Origin: Chloroflexota bacterium
GTDB lineage: Bacteria; Chloroflexota; Dehalococcoidia; SM23-28-2
Reading direction: 5' to 3'
Length of the DNA: 6,073 nucleotides
Assembly: GCA_030691665.1 (NCBI GenBank)
Contig: JAUYDU010000395.1
Span: 1 to 6,073, forward strand
Within the stretch, counting starts at the first letter, position 1, and each line of letters starts with the position of its first letter. The notes beneath the pieces are model-generated. The model did not search any database. It saw nothing but the letters and a program-made list of their open reading frames with translations, and had not been told where the DNA came from. Of the stretch, positions 5,382 through 6,073 are shown piece by piece. Both the position numbers and the translations under genes were made by a program.

Positions 5382-5705
5382 CTACATGAGACGGTTCCGC
5401 ACCACCTCAGGCGGCTTGGGCTTGGGCGGCGCCACCGTCGTGCTCCTGGGTGCTGGCGTCGTCGGCTTCGCTGGCTCCGGCGGCCGCTGGTACTCGGGCA
5501 TCTTTGGGCTCTGCGCCCACCGCTCCCTGGCCGCCGCCAGCAGCTCCGGCACCCGGTCCAGCACCTGCTCCAGCGTCAGGCCAGGCAGCACGGTCAATAC
5601 GGGGTCGCAGCCTTTCGCCTGGACGCCCACCACCACACCACGCTCCATCTGCTCCAGGACCACCTTGAGATTCCCCTGGTTGCCGTTGGTCTGCTGTGTG
5701 CTCAT
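5382..5705 (-). CDS. Small protein of unknown function with proline-rich tail
   Basis: A 107-residue protein from ATG at 5705. I do not recognise the family. Residues 1-12 are polar (Gln/Asn-rich). Residues 13-41 look like a beta hairpin (NLKVVLEQMERGVVVGVQ, then CDPVLTVL); 44-64 form a likely amphipathic helix (LEQVLDRVPELLAAARERW); and 67-100 are rich in Pro, Lys and Thr and probably disordered. No membrane segment or signal peptide is present, and the C-terminus (NRLM) lacks the Gly-Gly of ubiquitin-like modifiers. The start lies 4 nt after the stop of the upstream E1/ThiF-like gene, and its purine-rich ribosome site (AAAGGGGTGA, 5710-5719) overlaps that stop, so the two genes are very likely translationally coupled. 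ATG at 5726 in the same frame would overlap the upstream gene and lacks this spacing. A partner or substrate of the E1-like protein is a reasonable guess from context only. Confidence 0.75.
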   Translation of the reverse strand: MSTQQTNGNQGNLKVVLEQMERGVVVGVQAKGCDPVLTVLPGLTLEQVLDRVPELLAAARERWAQSPKMPEYQRPPEPAKPTTPAPRSTTVAPPKPKPPEVVRNRLM

Positions 5706-5709
5706 GGTC

Positions 5710-6073
5710 TCACCCCTTTCTTCCATCGGTTTTGTATACCAGGGCCTGTGCCGGCATACCGGTCACCTGCGCCACCACCTCGGGAGTGGCGTGGGTGACC
5801 TGCATCGTCCCGGCCGCCAGGTCCAGGGATACCTGCATCCAGGTACACCTGCCCTGCACGATGCGCCTCACAACCTCCAGGGCCAGCGCCGACATGGCCA
5901 GGTTGATGGTGGGCGACTGCGCCCCAGCCGCCACCGCCTCGGCGCAGTTGGGCCCCTGAAGTTCATCAGGCCGAGGCAGCAGCAGTTCCGGCCGCTGGTC
6001 CGTGGGCCTGGGGAGGCCGGTGCAGATGCCCTCCTTCTCATGGAAGGCGCCCTCCAGCCTGCCCGGTGGCCGG
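5710..6073 (-). CDS. E1/ThiF-like adenylyltransferase, C-terminal part (5' end outside window)
   Basis: The minus frame is open from the right window edge to TGA at 5710-5712, giving the last 120 residues. The nucleotide-binding Rossmann core and any CxxC zinc motifs would lie outside the window. The visible part has GPNCAEAVAAGAQSPTINLA (41-60), then a helix SALALEVVRRIVQG and strands with VSLDLAAGTMQV. This resembles the C-terminal region of ThiF/E1-like proteins, including PRTRC-type ThiF: a Cys, a short stretch ending in a Gln, an IN at the start of a long helix that closes the domain, then a strand with DL-x-x-G. E1-like enzymes adenylate the C-terminus of a ubiquitin-like or sulfur-carrier protein. 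Cys43 is a candidate functional cysteine but cannot be assigned. The family call rests on this pattern alone and is tentative. It is the upstream partner of the small proline-rich protein. Confidence 0.6.
   Translation of the reverse strand, partial: RPPGRLEGAFHEKEGICTGLPRPTDQRPELLLPRPDELQGPNCAEAVAAGAQSPTINLAMSALALEVVRRIVQGRCTWMQVSLDLAAGTMQVTHATPEVVAQVTGMPAQALVYKTDGRKG

Overview
The window is a GC-rich bacterial segment with dense genes, convergent and short-spaced operons, and GTG/TTG start codons. The gene mix is a CuA cupredoxin beside a polytopic membrane protein, a CmtR-like metal sensor, a P1B-type ATPase, a CDF transporter and an E1/ThiF-like protein. This would fit a Chloroflexota-like or similar high-GC environmental lineage, but no marker gene fixes the taxon and that placement is inference.

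Layout. At 1-912 (+) is the end of an electron-transfer operon: the C-terminal part of a four-helix membrane protein, then a small membrane-anchored protein with a complete CuA copper site, starting at TTG after a strong Shine-Dalgarno sequence. Converging on it at 995-3398 (-) is a metal-efflux operon. It holds an ArsR/SmtB regulator with the three cysteines characteristic of CmtR (Cd/Pb sensing), followed 22 nt later by a P1B-4-like heavy-metal ATPase with an APC transmembrane metal motif. A strong extended -10 promoter at 3443-3470, with a second TATAAT in its spacer, drives this operon and is the obvious place for the operator.

Divergent from the regulator, 3481-4022 has no intact gene. 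It holds back-to-back hairpins, a frameshifted and doubly truncated relic of a CDF transporter (about 3547-3751), and two more hairpins. An intact CDF zinc/cadmium-type exporter follows at 4023-5030 (+). Next is a 351-nt gene-free stretch (5031-5381) with one nested inverted repeat. The right end (5382-6073, -) is a separate two-gene unit: the C-terminus of an E1/ThiF-like adenylyltransferase that runs off the window, and, 4 nt downstream, a small unrecognised protein with a proline-rich tail.

The coherent theme of the middle is heavy-metal export: sensor, P-type pump and CDF antiporter, with evidence that a previous CDF gene at the divergent position decayed. The right edge is the best lead for something less described, a possible bacterial E1-type (ubiquitin-like or PRTRC-like) locus whose other members would lie beyond position 6073.
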